A DNA stretch of 64,000 nucleotides. It comes from Saccharothrix algeriensis (GTDB lineage: Bacteria > Actinomycetota > Actinomycetes > Mycobacteriales > Pseudonocardiaceae). Below, piece by piece: positions 9,308 through 17,761 of this stretch. Both the position numbers and the translations under genes were made by a program. The stretch spans positions 1,860,001 through 1,924,000 of the forward strand of contig NZ_JAFBCL010000001.1 in NCBI RefSeq assembly GCF_016907655.1. Reading direction: 5' to 3'. How positions within the stretch are numbered: the first letter of the stretch is position 1; every line of letters starts with the position of its first letter. The notes under the pieces were generated by a model, which made no database searches, was not told where the DNA came from, and saw nothing but the letters and a program-made list of their open reading frames with translations.

Positions 9308-11236
9308 GTGTGCGGCCTGGTTGGACTGGTTTGCCCTGGCGAGAACGAAGCCGAGCAGGGTCGCTCGGCGGTGGCCGCCGCGATGCGCTGCCAGCGGCAC
9401 CGCGGCCCCGACGAGACGGGCACCTGGCAGGGCGGCCAGGTGGTGTTCGGCTTCAACCGGCTGGCCATCATCGACATCGAGCACTCGCACCAGCCGCTGC
9501 ACTGGGGCCCGCCGGAGCTGCCCGGCCGGTACACCATCAACTTCAACGGTGAGATCTACAACTACCTGGAGCTGCGGGCCGAGCTGACCAAGCAGTTCGG
9601 GGCGGTGTTCGCCACCGACGGCGACACCGAGACCATCGTCGCGGCCTACCACTACTGGGGCCCGGCGGCGGTGGCCAAGCTGCGAGGGATGTTCGCGTTC
9701 CTCATCTGGGACTCCGAGCGCAAGGTCGTCTTCGGCGCGCGCGACCCGTTCGGCATCAAGCCGCTGTACTACGCCGCCGGCCCCGGCGGGGTGGCGTTCT
9801 CCAGCGAGAAGAAGTCGGTGCTGGAGCTGGCGCCGACCCTGGGCATCCGCCCCGAGCTGGACCGCAAGGCGCTCCAGCACTACCTGATCCTGCAGTACGT
9901 GCCCGAGCCGGAGTCGCTGCACGGAGGGGTCCACCGGATCGAGTCCGGCACGTCGTTCACCGTGGCCCCGGGCGGCCGGCCGGTGGTCGAGCGGTACTTC
10001 CCGGCGACGTTCCGGCCGCGCGCGGTGCACGGCGAGGCCGACGCCAACCGGCTCTACGACGAGATCACCGAGGCCCTGCGGGACTCGGTGGCCAAGCACA
10101 TGCGGGCGGACGTGACGGTCGGCTCGTTCCTGTCCGGCGGCATCGACTCGACGGTGGTCGCGGCGCTGGCCAAGGAGCACAACCCGGACCTGATCACCTT
10201 CACCACCGGGTTCGAGCGGTCCGGCTACTCGGAGATCGACGTGGCGGCCGAGTCGGCGGCGGCGATCGGCGTGAAGCACGTGGTCCGGGCGGTGACGGCG
10301 CAGGAGATGATGGACGCCCTGCCGCTGATCACCTGGTACCTGGACGACCCGGTGGCCGACCCGGCACTGGTGCCGCTGTGGTTCATCGCCCGCGAGGCGC
10401 GCGAGCACGTGAAGGTCGTGCTGTCCGGCGAGGGCGCCGACGAGCTGTTCGGCGGCTACACCATCTACCGCGAGCCGCTGTCGCTGGCGCCGTTCGAGAA
10501 GGTGCCGGGCGCGCTGCGCAAGGCCATGGGCCGGGTGTCCACGAAGATCCCGCAGGGCGTGCGCGGCAAGGACCTGCTGCGGCGGGGCGCGCTGACCCTG
10601 GAGGAGCGCTACTACGGCAACGCCCGGATCTTCCTCGACGACCAGCTGCGGCAGGTGCTGCGCACCTACGACCCGGCGGTGTCGCACCAGGACGTGACGG
10701 CCGGCCCCTACCGGGAGTCGCAGGGCTGGGACCCGGTGACCCGGATGCAGCACGTGGACCTGTTCACCTGGCTGCGCGGCGACATCCTGGTCAAGGCCGA
10801 CAAGATGACGATGGCGAACTCGCTGGAGCTGCGGGTGCCGTTCCTGGACCCCGAGGTGTTCCGGATCGCCTCCCAGGTGCCGTCGGAGCTGAAGCTGACC
10901 AAGGAGACGACCAAGCACGCGCTGCGCCGGGCGATCCGCGACATCGTGCCCGCGCACGTGCTCAACCGGCGCAAGCTGGGCTTCCCGGTGCCGATCCGGC
11001 ACTGGCTCAAGGACGAGATGCACGAGTGGGCGATCGACATCGTGCGCAAGTCGCAGACCGAGCAGTACATCGACAAGGGCGCCGTGCTGCGGGTCATCGA
11101 GGAGCACCGGTCGGGCGTGGCGGACAACAGCCGCCGCATCTGGGCGCTGCTGGTGTTCATGATCTGGCACGGCATCTTCGTGGAGGGCCGCATCCGCCCG
11201 CAGGTGCCCGAGCCGCACTACCCGGTCAAGCTCTGA
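9308..11236 (+). CDS. asnB: Asparagine synthase (glutamine-hydrolysing)
   Basis: AsnB makes asparagine from aspartate, ATP and glutamine; homologues in this genomic position (LtsA/AsnB of mycobacteria and corynebacteria) are tied to cell-wall amidation and lysozyme resistance. The N-terminal glutaminase domain begins with the nucleophile Cys2 (MCGLVGLV) and contains 'CQRHRGPDETG' and 'FNGEIYNYLELR'. The synthetase domain has the ATP pyrophosphatase loop 'SFLSGGIDSTVVAALA' and 'LSGEGADELFGGYTIY'. The GTG start at 9308 puts Cys at position 2, as catalysis requires. 642 residues, full length, divergent from ctaC. Confidence 0.95.
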   Translation: MCGLVGLVCPGENEAEQGRSAVAAAMRCQRHRGPDETGTWQGGQVVFGFNRLAIIDIEHSHQPLHWGPPELPGRYTINFNGEIYNYLELRAELTKQFGAVFATDGDTETIVAAYHYWGPAAVAKLRGMFAFLIWDSERKVVFGARDPFGIKPLYYAAGPGGVAFSSEKKSVLELAPTLGIRPELDRKALQHYLILQYVPEPESLHGGVHRIESGTSFTVAPGGRPVVERYFPATFRPRAVHGEADANRLYDEITEALRDSVAKHMRADVTVGSFLSGGIDSTVVAALAKEHNPDLITFTTGFERSGYSEIDVAAESAAAIGVKHVVRAVTAQEMMDALPLITWYLDDPVADPALVPLWFIAREAREHVKVVLSGEGADELFGGYTIYREPLSLAPFEKVPGALRKAMGRVSTKIPQGVRGKDLLRRGALTLEERYYGNARIFLDDQLRQVLRTYDPAVSHQDVTAGPYRESQGWDPVTRMQHVDLFTWLRGDILVKADKMTMANSLELRVPFLDPEVFRIASQVPSELKLTKETTKHALRRAIRDIVPAHVLNRRKLGFPVPIRHWLKDEMHEWAIDIVRKSQTEQYIDKGAVLRVIEEHRSGVADNSRRIWALLVFMIWHGIFVEGRIRPQVPEPHYPVKL

Positions 11237-11280
11237 CCGGCCGGCCGCGTCCCGCGGGACCCGGCCGACGTGCTCGACGA

Positions 11281-11309
11281 GAGGCCCCCGGCGCACCGCC
11301 GGGGGCCTC
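11281..11309 (+). terminator. Intrinsic terminator after asnB
   Basis: GAGGCCCCCGGCG, three loop bases and the exact complement form a 13-bp stem 45 bases after the asnB stop. Confidence 0.8.
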
Positions 11310-11494
11310 TCCGGCATCCGGGGCCCCACCGGATGCCCTCCGGCATCCGGTGGGCATCCGGGCCCTACAGCCCGGCGGGCTCGGCGGCGCGCCGGGGCCC
11401 CTGCGGCCCGCGCCTGAGCGGGCGGCAGCCCCACCGGCGACTACCGCCCGGTAGGGCTGTCGCCGGGGCGACGGCCCGCCTAACGTCGCCCGAC

Positions 11495-11665
11495 GTGAGG
11501 AACCCGGAAGCGGACACGCTGGACGAGCTGATCGAGGACTGCGCCGCGATGCCCGCGGAACTGCGCCCGCGGGGCGGGTCGCTGCCCGAACCGGGCGCGG
11601 CGGAGCCCTGGCAGGTCACCGACGCGTGCGCGGCGCAGGTGGCCGGCCTGGAGATCTACGTCTGA
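11495..11665 (+). CDS. Small hypothetical protein (56 aa)
   Basis: I do not recognise this protein. The GTG frame gives 56 residues, with nearly every third codon position G or C, as in real genes here. The sequence contains 'DELIEDCAAMPAELRPRGG' and later 'PWQVTDACAAQVAG', so a D-(x)-CAA motif occurs twice, and it ends 'LEIYV'. TAACGT lies eight bases before the GTG, matching the leaderless pattern seen at other genes here. No transport signal is visible. It could be a small regulator or a peptide precursor, but no modifying enzyme is adjacent. It occupies the gap between asnB and erpA. Confidence 0.5.
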   Translation: MRNPEADTLDELIEDCAAMPAELRPRGGSLPEPGAAEPWQVTDACAAQVAGLEIYV

Positions 11666-11798
11666 GTCGCGCCGAGCCCGGGGGTCGCGCCGAAGCCCCG
11701 GCCCCCTCTGACCGCTGAAGCCCCGGCGCCCGCCGACCACGAGCAGCCCCGCCGGCCGCGGCCCCGCAGCGGCAGGGCGCCCGAGGCCCCGGAAGCGC

Positions 11799-11832
11799 GA
11801 AGGGCCCCCGCCTCGACCGGCAGGGGCCCTTC
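11799..11832. terminator. Intrinsic terminator between small ORF and erpA
   Basis: GAAGGGCCCC and GGGGCCCTTC form a perfect 10-bp stem around a 14-base loop. It can terminate the convergent genes on both sides. Confidence 0.65.
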
Positions 11833-11849
11833 CGCGGAGCTGTCCGAAC

Positions 11850-12224
11850 TCAGTGGAACGAGTCGCCGCAGGCGCAGGAGCCGCCCGCGTTCGGGTTGTC
11901 GATCGTGAAGCCCTGCTTCTCGATCGTGTCCACGAAGTCGATCACCGCGCCCTCGACGTACGGGGCGCTCATGCGGTCCACGGCCACCTTGAGGCCGCCG
12001 AAGTCCCGCAGGGCGTCGCCGTCGAGCGTGCGCTCGTCGAAGAACAGCTGGTAACGCAGGCCGGCGCAGCCACCGGGCTGGACGGCGATGCGCAGGTGCA
12101 TGTCGTCGCGGCCCTCCTGGTCGAGCAGCGCCTTCGCCTTCACGGCCGCCGCGTCGGTCAGCGTCACGCCGTGGGTGGGCGGTGCGTCAGGAGTCGGAGT
12201 CGCTGCATCCTGAGCAGTCGTCAT
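11850..12224 (-). CDS. erpA: A-type iron-sulfur carrier / iron-sulfur insertion protein
   Basis: This 124-residue protein is of the HesB/IscA/ErpA family, which delivers Fe-S clusters to client enzymes. The three ligand cysteines are present: one in 'GGCAGLRYQLFF' and two in the C-terminal 'GGSCACGDSF'. It corresponds to Rv2204c. Plausible clients in this window are LipA and the Rieske protein (inference). The ATG at 12222-12224 follows a purine-rich AGGGAGAG; the open frame extends much further but only as shadow of the glycerate kinase gene. The N-terminal 'TTAQDAATPTPDAPP' is probably disordered. Confidence 0.92.
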   Translation of the reverse strand: MTTAQDAATPTPDAPPTHGVTLTDAAAVKAKALLDQEGRDDMHLRIAVQPGGCAGLRYQLFFDERTLDGDALRDFGGLKVAVDRMSAPYVEGAVIDFVDTIEKQGFTIDNPNAGGSCACGDSFH

Positions 12225-12313
12225 GGCTCTCCCTAAGAGGTCCTTTGCGGGCATCTTTCCCTGCAAACACGGGCGGTACCCGCTTTGTTCCTCCCACCAT
12301 CGTCCCACAACCG

Positions 12314-13345
12314 TCACGAGCCGCGCTGTGACCACCGACTCGCCACGTCCCGGGCCAGCGCGGCCAGCGTCCCGGCGGGGTCGCGGAGCGAGGCCGCCAC
12401 CGAGCCGGCGTGCTCGGCGACCGAGTGCGCCTCCTGGACCCCGGCCGCCGCCGCCTCGCGCCGCCCCACCGAGACCTGGCCGGCGAGCACCACGCAGGGC
12501 AGCCCGCGCTCGGCGGCGGCGCCCGCCACCGCCGTGACCAGCTTCCCGCGCAGCGACTGCCAGTCGAACGAGCCCTCGCCGGTGACCGCCAGGTCGGCGC
12601 GGTCCAGCGCGTCGTCCAGCCGGGTCAGCCGCCGGACCAGCCCCGCGCCGGAGGTCGCGCGGGCGCCCAGCGCCAGCAGGGCCGCGCCCAGCCCGCCCGC
12701 CGCGCCCGCCCCCGGCAGGTCGCGCACCGCCGCCAGCTCCGCCATCCCGGCGAGCCGCGCCTCCAGGCGGGCCACGGCCTCCGGCGAAGCGCCCTTCTGC
12801 GGTCCGAACGCGCGCGCCGCGCCGTGCGGCCCGAGCAGCGGGTTCGCCACGTCGGAGGCCACGACCAGCTCGACGCCCGCCACGGCGGCCGGGTCGGCCA
12901 GCACCTCCCGCAGCCCGGCGCCGCCGTCGGTGGTCGCGGAGCCGCCGAGCCCCACCACGACGGTCCGGGCGCCGCGGGCGAGGGCGGCGGCGACCAGCTC
13001 GCCCACGCCCCTGGTGCCGGCGGTCTCCGCCGCGGCCGCCCGCTCGTCCGCCGGCACCAGGTGCAGGCCGCAGGCTTGGGCCGACTCGACGTAGCCGGTC
13101 CCGTCGTGCTCCAGCCACCGCGCCTCGACGGGCTCCCCGCGCGGGCCGGTGACCGCCTCCCGGCGCACCTCGCCGCCCAGCGCGGCGTGCAGCACGTCGA
13201 CGAACCCGGGCCCGCCGTCGGCGAGCGGGCGCAGCAGCAGCTCGTCCCCCGGCGCGGCCCGCCGCCAGCCGGCGGCGACGGCCCCGGCGGCCTCCCGCGC
13301 GCTCAGCGTTCCGCCGAAGCAGTCCGGCGCGATGACGACCCGCAC
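12314..13345 (-). CDS. Glycerate kinase family protein
   Basis: This 343-residue protein resembles GlxK/GarK-type glycerate kinases, which phosphorylate D-glycerate. It begins 'VRVVIAPDCFGGTLSAREAA', continues with 'PLADGGPGFVDVL' and has 'VVVGLGGSATTDGGAGL' and 'GEGSFDWQSLRGK', all family blocks. The first block has Cys-Phe where many members have Ser-Phe. It corresponds to Rv2205c and lies beside erpA as there. GTG 13345 is the best start: it fits the family N-terminus, although the ribosome site is weak. The divergent DUF3043 gene starts 43 bases away. Confidence 0.88.
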   Translation of the reverse strand: MRVVIAPDCFGGTLSAREAAGAVAAGWRRAAPGDELLLRPLADGGPGFVDVLHAALGGEVRREAVTGPRGEPVEARWLEHDGTGYVESAQACGLHLVPADERAAAAETAGTRGVGELVAAALARGARTVVVGLGGSATTDGGAGLREVLADPAAVAGVELVVASDVANPLLGPHGAARAFGPQKGASPEAVARLEARLAGMAELAAVRDLPGAGAAGGLGAALLALGARATSGAGLVRRLTRLDDALDRADLAVTGEGSFDWQSLRGKLVTAVAGAAAERGLPCVVLAGQVSVGRREAAAAGVQEAHSVAEHAGSVAASLRDPAGTLAALARDVASRWSQRGS

Positions 13346-13387
13346 CTCGCGAAGGGTACGCAACCGGGCATCTCCTACTCTTGGGGA

Positions 13388-14017
13388 GTGAGGTTCCTGC
13401 GCCGCAACCCCGACGAAGCCGCCCCGCCCGCCGAAGACACCCCGGTGGAGGCGTCGGCCACCGACCCGGCGCGCACCCCCGGCAAGGGCAAGCCCACCCC
13501 GAAGCGCCGCGAGGCGGAGAACCGGCGCCGGGGCCCGGTACCGCCGCCGCCGCGCACCCAGCGCGAGGCGCTCAAGCGGATGCGCGGCAACAAGGTGTCG
13601 AAGGAGGAGCGCCGCGCCGCGGCCGTGGAGCGCCGCCAGCGGATGATGGCCGGCGAGGACAAGTACCTGCTCCCCCGCGACCGCGGGCCGGTCAAGGCTT
13701 ACATCCGGGACCTGGTGGACTCCCGCCGCAACCTCATGGGCCTGTTCATGCCGCTGGCGATCCTGGTCTTCGTGGCCCTGCTGGTCCCCGCGCCCGCCGT
13801 GCAGCAGTACGCGACCCTGCTGACGACGTTCATGCTGCTGGCGATGGTCGTGGAGGGCGTCGTCCTGGGCCGCCTGGTCACCAAGCGCGTGCGGCGGAAG
13901 TTCCCGCAGGACGCCTCCCGCGGCCTGTCCATCGGCTGGTACGCGTTCATCCGGGCCAGCCAGCTGCGCCGCCTGCGCGTCCCGAAGCCGCGGGTGACCT
14001 ACGGCGCGCAGGTCTGA
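13388..14017 (+). CDS. DUF3043 family membrane protein
   Basis: This 209-residue protein corresponds to Rv2206. The N-terminal half is very basic and probably cytoplasmic (KGKPTPKRREAENRRRG, then KVSKEERRAAAVERR). Two hydrophobic helices follow ('LMGLFMPLAILVFVALLV' and 'YATLLTTFMLLAMVVEGVVL'), then a conserved tail containing 'GLSIGWYAFIRASQLRRLR'. Function is unknown. The GTG start has TACTCT six bases upstream, so the mRNA may be leaderless; a GGGGA also precedes it. Confidence 0.85.
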   Translation: MRFLRRNPDEAAPPAEDTPVEASATDPARTPGKGKPTPKRREAENRRRGPVPPPPRTQREALKRMRGNKVSKEERRAAAVERRQRMMAGEDKYLLPRDRGPVKAYIRDLVDSRRNLMGLFMPLAILVFVALLVPAPAVQQYATLLTTFMLLAMVVEGVVLGRLVTKRVRRKFPQDASRGLSIGWYAFIRASQLRRLRVPKPRVTYGAQV

Positions 14018-14080
14018 CCCGGCCCGCGTCACCCGGACTTCATTAGCAACCCGAACGACCACCTCACTAGACTCGCCGCC

Positions 14081-15067
14081 ATGGAGTTCCGACGCCTGGG
14101 CCGCAGCGGCCTCAACATCAGCGAGATCTCGTACGGCAACTGGCTCACCCACGGTTCCCAGGTGGAGGAGGAACAGGCCACCGCCTGCGTCCACGCCGCG
14201 CTGGACGTCGGGATCACGACGTTCGACACGGCCGACGTCTACGCCAACACCGCCGCCGAGTCGGTGCTCGGCCGGGCGCTCAAGGGGCAGCGGCGCGCCT
14301 CGTACGAGCTGTTCACGAAGGTCTTCTGGCCGACCGGTCCCGGCGGCCCGAACGACAAGGGCCTGGGCCGCAAGCACATCATGGAGTCGGCGCACGCCTC
14401 GCTGGAGCGCCTCCAGACCGACTACGTCGACCTCTACCAGGCGCACCGCTACGACCGGACGGTGCCGCTGGAGGAGACCATGCTGGCCTTCGCGGACCTG
14501 GTCCGCCAGGGCAAGGTGCTCTACATCGGCGTGTCGGAGTGGAACGCCGAGCAGATCGCCCGCGGCGCGGAGCTGGCGCGCGAGCTGAACGTGCCGTTCA
14601 TCTCCAACCAGCCCCAGTACTCGATGCTGTGGCGGGTCATCGAGTCGCAGGTCGTGCCGACCTCCGAGCGGGAGGGCGTCAGCCAGATCGTCTGGTCGCC
14701 CATCGCGCAGGGCGTGCTCACCGGCAAGTACCTGCCGGGTCAGCCGGTGCCCGCCGGGTCCCGCGCCACCGACGAGAGCGGCTCGAAGTTCATCTCCCGG
14801 TTCCTGCGCGACGAGGTGCTGGAGAAGGTCCAGCAGCTCAAGCCGCTGGCCGAGGAGGCGGGCCTGTCCCTGGCGCAGCTCGCGGTCGCCTGGGTGCTGC
14901 AGAACCCGAACGTCGCCTCCGCCATCATCGGCGCGTCCCGGCCCGAGCAGGTGCACGAGAACGTCAAGGCCGCCGGCGTGAAGCTGGAGGCCGAGCTGCT
15001 GGAGAAGATCGACGCCGTCCTGGAGGGCGTCGTGGAGACCGACCCGAGGCTCACGGTCACCCCGTGA
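14081..15067 (+). CDS. Aldo/keto reductase family oxidoreductase
   Basis: This 328-residue NADPH-dependent reductase is of the type related to Kv-beta subunits and YghZ. The barrel fold is complete. The catalytic tetrad is visible: Asp and Tyr in 'FDTADVYANTAAE', Lys in 'LFTKVFWPTG' and His in 'LYQAHRYD'. The cofactor-binding end reads 'VASAIIGASRPEQVHENV'. The substrate is unknown. TAGACT lies seven bases before the ATG, suggesting a leaderless transcript. A terminator at 15077 ends the unit. Confidence 0.92.
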   Translation: MEFRRLGRSGLNISEISYGNWLTHGSQVEEEQATACVHAALDVGITTFDTADVYANTAAESVLGRALKGQRRASYELFTKVFWPTGPGGPNDKGLGRKHIMESAHASLERLQTDYVDLYQAHRYDRTVPLEETMLAFADLVRQGKVLYIGVSEWNAEQIARGAELARELNVPFISNQPQYSMLWRVIESQVVPTSEREGVSQIVWSPIAQGVLTGKYLPGQPVPAGSRATDESGSKFISRFLRDEVLEKVQQLKPLAEEAGLSLAQLAVAWVLQNPNVASAIIGASRPEQVHENVKAAGVKLEAELLEKIDAVLEGVVETDPRLTVTP

Positions 15068-15076
15068 GCGCGCGGT

Positions 15077-15103
15077 GTCCCGGCCCCGCCGCGGGGCCGG
15101 GAC
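15077..15103. terminator. Intrinsic terminator after the aldo/keto reductase gene
   Basis: GTCCCGGCCCC and its complement form an 11-bp stem with a 5-base loop ten bases after the stop codon. It also ends the convergent small gene. Confidence 0.75.
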
Positions 15104-15126
15104 GCCCCGGTCCGCCCGGCGCGGGC

Positions 15127-15327
15127 CTAGTCGGCGGGCGCCAGCGACATCGGGCCGTAGACCTCGGACTCGCTGCGCAGCAGCGTCACCTGCGCGACCC
15201 CGACCTCCCGCAGGGAGGGCCACACCGCGCTGAACCAGTCCTCGGCGGCGGTCTGGTCGGCGAACCGCTCCGCCGGCCCGTCGACCTCACGGCCCTGCTC
15301 GTCCTGATACCGCCAGCGGTACTCCAT
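15127..15327 (-). CDS. Small hypothetical protein (66 aa)
   Basis: I do not recognise a named family. The protein begins 'MEYRWRYQDEQGREVDG', includes 'FADQTAAEDWFSAVWPSLREVG' and ends 'EVYGPMSLAPAD'. It looks like a small cytosolic alpha/beta domain, with many aromatic and acidic residues and no signal sequence. Codon third positions are GC-rich as in real genes here. It converges with the aldo/keto reductase gene and is divergent from cobU. Confidence 0.7.
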   Translation of the reverse strand: MEYRWRYQDEQGREVDGPAERFADQTAAEDWFSAVWPSLREVGVAQVTLLRSESEVYGPMSLAPAD

Positions 15328-15428
15328 GACGGCCTCCTCGGCGACGTCCTCCGGGTAGCGTTCCCGGACGGGCTCCTGTGCCCGAACAGGCTATGGCCCG
15401 AGCCGACCGGAACCGGATGGAGTGCGGT

Positions 15429-15986
15429 GTGACGCATCGGACACTCGTACTGGGCGGCGCCCGCTCCGGGAAGTCGGCGCACGCCGAGGGCGTCCTGCGC
15501 GACGACGTGGTGACCTACGTGGCCACCGCCCGCCGCTACCCGGACGACGCCGACTGGGACCTGCGCATCGAGCGGCACGTGGCGCGCCGCCCCGCCACCT
15601 GGCACACCGTGGAGGCGCCCGCGCCCGACGACCTCGTCGCGCTGCTCACCGCGACGGCCGCGACCGACCCCCCGATCCTGGTGGACGACGTGGCGACGTG
15701 GCTGGTGGGCGCGCTGGACGACGCCGGCGCGTGGGAGGGCGGCGACGCCGGCGCGGTGGAGCGGCAGTGCGCCGCGCTGGTCGGGGCGGTGTCCCGGACC
15801 CGGGCCCGCCTGGTGCTGGTCAGCGCGGAGGTCGGGCTGGGCGTGGTGCCGGGCACCCGCTCTGGCAGGCTCTTCCGCGACCACCTCGGCTCGCTCAACG
15901 CGCGGCTGGCCGAGGTCTGCGACGAGGTGCTGCTGGTCGTCGCCGGGATCCCACTGCGACTGCGCGAGGCCGGAGGTAGTCGGTGA
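15429..15986 (+). CDS. cobU: Adenosylcobinamide kinase / adenosylcobinamide-phosphate guanylyltransferase
   Basis: CobU phosphorylates adenosylcobinamide and then attaches GMP, preparing it for CobS. The 185-residue product has the P-loop '[13 protein letters not shown]' at its N-terminus, the guanylylation-region block '[13 protein letters not shown]' and '[13 protein letters not shown]', and the late '[21 protein letters not shown]'. The GTG at 15429 is chosen because GGAG lies six bases before it; an ATG at 15417 is also in frame. The stop overlaps the cobT start by four bases. No cobalamin riboswitch is visible upstream. Confidence 0.92.
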   Translation: MTHRTLVLGGARSGKSAHAEGVLRDDVVTYVATARRYPDDADWDLRIERHVARRPATWHTVEAPAPDDLVALLTATAATDPPILVDDVATWLVGALDDAGAWEGGDAGAVERQCAALVGAVSRTRARLVLVSAEVGLGVVPGTRSGRLFRDHLGSLNARLAEVCDEVLLVVAGIPLRLREAGGSR

Positions 15987-17020
15987 CCATCGAGTTCCCG
16001 CCCGTCAAGGCGCCCGACGAGGGCGCGCGCCGCCGGGCCGTCGCCCGGCAGGCGACGCTGACGAAGCCCGCGGGTTCGCTGGGCAAGCTGGAGGAGCTGG
16101 GCGTCTGGGTGGCCTCCTGCCAGGGCGAGTGCCCGCCCCGGCCGTTCACCCGGCCGCGCGTCGTGGTGTTCGCGGGCGACCACGGCGTGGCGCAGCACGG
16201 CGTGTCGGCCTACCCGAGCGAGGTCACCGGCCAGATGGTCGCGAACTTCCTGGCGGGCGGCGCGGCGGTGAACGTGCTCGCCACCGTGGCGGGCGCGACC
16301 GTGCGCGTGGTGGACGTCGCGGTCGACTCCGAGACCGCCGTGGGCGACCACAAGGTCCGCCGCGGCTCCGGGTCGATCGACCGCGAGGACGCGCTGACCC
16401 TCGAGGAGGCCGAGCGCGCGGTCGAGCTGGGCCGCCGGCTGGCCGACGAGGAGGTCGACGGCGGCGCGGACATCCTGGTTGCCGGCGACATGGGCATCGG
16501 CAACACCACGCCCTCGGCCGTGCTGGTGGCCGCCCTGACCGGTTCGGAGCCGGTCGCGGTGGTCGGCCGCGGCACGGGCGTGGACGACCGGGGCTGGATG
16601 CGCAAGACGGCGGCGATCCGCGACGCCCTGCGCCGCGCCCGCCCGGTGATCGGCGACCCGGTGCGGCTGCTGGCGACCGCCGCGGGCGCCGACCTGGCCG
16701 CGATCGCGGGCTTCCTGGCGCAGGCGGCGGTGCGCCGCACGCCGGTGGTCCTGGACGGCGTCGTGGTCGGCGCGGCGGCGATCGTGGCCGAGGAGCTGGC
16801 CCCCGGCGCCCGCGAGTGGTGGGTCGCGGGGCACCTGTCCGCGGAGCCCGCGCACGCCCTGGCCCTCAACCACCTGGCCCTGGAGCCGCTGCTGGACTTC
16901 GGCCTGCGCCTGGGCGAGGGCTCCGGCGCGGTGGCCGCGCTGCCCCTGGTGGCGATGGCGACCAAGGTGCTGGCGGAGATGGCGACCTTCGACGGCGCGG
17001 GCGTCTCCGGGCCCGCCTGA
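15983..17020 (+). CDS. cobT: Nicotinate-nucleotide--dimethylbenzimidazole phosphoribosyltransferase
   Basis: CobT makes alpha-ribazole phosphate, the lower-ligand nucleotide of cobalamin. The 345-residue product has the family blocks '[15 protein letters not shown]', '[19 protein letters not shown]', '[15 protein letters not shown]' and near the end '[16 protein letters not shown]', whose Glu is the catalytic base in the family. The GTG start overlaps the cobU stop (GTGA), and its TGA shares one base with the cobS ATG, so cobU-cobT-cobS are translationally coupled. Confidence 0.95.
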   Translation: MTIEFPPVKAPDEGARRRAVARQATLTKPAGSLGKLEELGVWVASCQGECPPRPFTRPRVVVFAGDHGVAQHGVSAYPSEVTGQMVANFLAGGAAVNVLATVAGATVRVVDVAVDSETAVGDHKVRRGSGSIDREDALTLEEAERAVELGRRLADEEVDGGADILVAGDMGIGNTTPSAVLVAALTGSEPVAVVGRGTGVDDRGWMRKTAAIRDALRRARPVIGDPVRLLATAAGADLAAIAGFLAQAAVRRTPVVLDGVVVGAAAIVAEELAPGAREWWVAGHLSAEPAHALALNHLALEPLLDFGLRLGEGSGAVAALPLVAMATKVLAEMATFDGAGVSGPA

Positions 17021-17733
17021 TGCGGCTGGCGCTGTCCTGGCTGACCGTGCTGCCGATCCGGGTGGACGCGGTCGACACCGGGGCGGCCCGCCGGGCGATC
17101 GCCTGCGCGCCGCTGGTCGGCGCGCTGCTCGGGCTGGCCGCCGCGGGCGCGGTGCAGGGCCTGTCCCGGCTGGGCGCGCCCGCGCTGCTGGTCGGGTTCC
17201 TCACCGTCGGCGGCCTGGCGCTGGCCACCCGCGGGATGCACCTGGACGGGCTGGCCGACACCGCCGACGGCCTGGGCTGCTACGGGCCGCCGGAGCGGGC
17301 GCTGGCGGTGATGAAGGACGGCGGCGCGGGCCCGTTCGCGGTGGTCGCGCTGATCGTCGTGCTCGGCGGGCAGGCCGCCGCGCTGCCGGCCGCGCCGTGG
17401 GCGGCGGTGGTGCTGGCCCTGGCCACCGGCCGGGCCACGTTCGTCCTGTGCTGCCTGCGCGGCGTGGCGCCCGCGCGGCCGGACGGGCTGGGCGCCCTGG
17501 TGGCCGGCACCCAGTCCCCGCTGGTCGCCGCGGCCTGGTGGATCGCACTGGCCGCGGCGGGGTTCCTCGTCGCGCCCTGGCACGGCCCGATCGCCGTGGC
17601 CCTGGCCGGGGCGCTGGTGCTGCTGCTGGTCCGGCACACCCGCCGGCGCTTCGGCGGGATCACTGGCGACGTCCTGGGCGCGGCGTGCGAGACGGCGAGC
17701 CTGGTCGTGCTCGCCGTCTGCTCGTCGGTCTGA
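17020..17733 (+). CDS. cobS: Adenosylcobinamide-GDP ribazoletransferase (cobalamin synthase)
   Basis: CobS is the membrane enzyme joining adenosylcobinamide-GDP to alpha-ribazole phosphate. The 237-residue product is mostly hydrophobic, with the Asp-rich metal-binding motif 'GMHLDGLADTADGLGCYG' and the late 'RRFGGITGDVLGA'. The ATG (17020-17022) shares its A with the cobT TGA. With cobU and cobT it completes nucleotide-loop assembly; no corrin-ring genes are present in this window, so precursor must come from elsewhere in the genome or by salvage. Confidence 0.94.
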   Translation: MRLALSWLTVLPIRVDAVDTGAARRAIACAPLVGALLGLAAAGAVQGLSRLGAPALLVGFLTVGGLALATRGMHLDGLADTADGLGCYGPPERALAVMKDGGAGPFAVVALIVVLGGQAAALPAAPWAAVVLALATGRATFVLCCLRGVAPARPDGLGALVAGTQSPLVAAAWWIALAAAGFLVAPWHGPIAVALAGALVLLLVRHTRRRFGGITGDVLGAACETASLVVLAVCSSV

Positions 17734-17761
17734 CGGTCGGTCTGACGGTCGCCGGCCCGGG

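Noticed and set aside
12244..12267. A stem TTTGCGGG/CCCTGCAAA between glycerate kinase and erpA
   Set aside because: It is short, includes a wobble pair and has no run of T, so I could not separate it from chance pairing.
15330..15428. A cobalamin riboswitch before cobU
   Set aside because: The gap is under 100 bases and lacks the conserved B12-box; there is not enough room for the aptamer.
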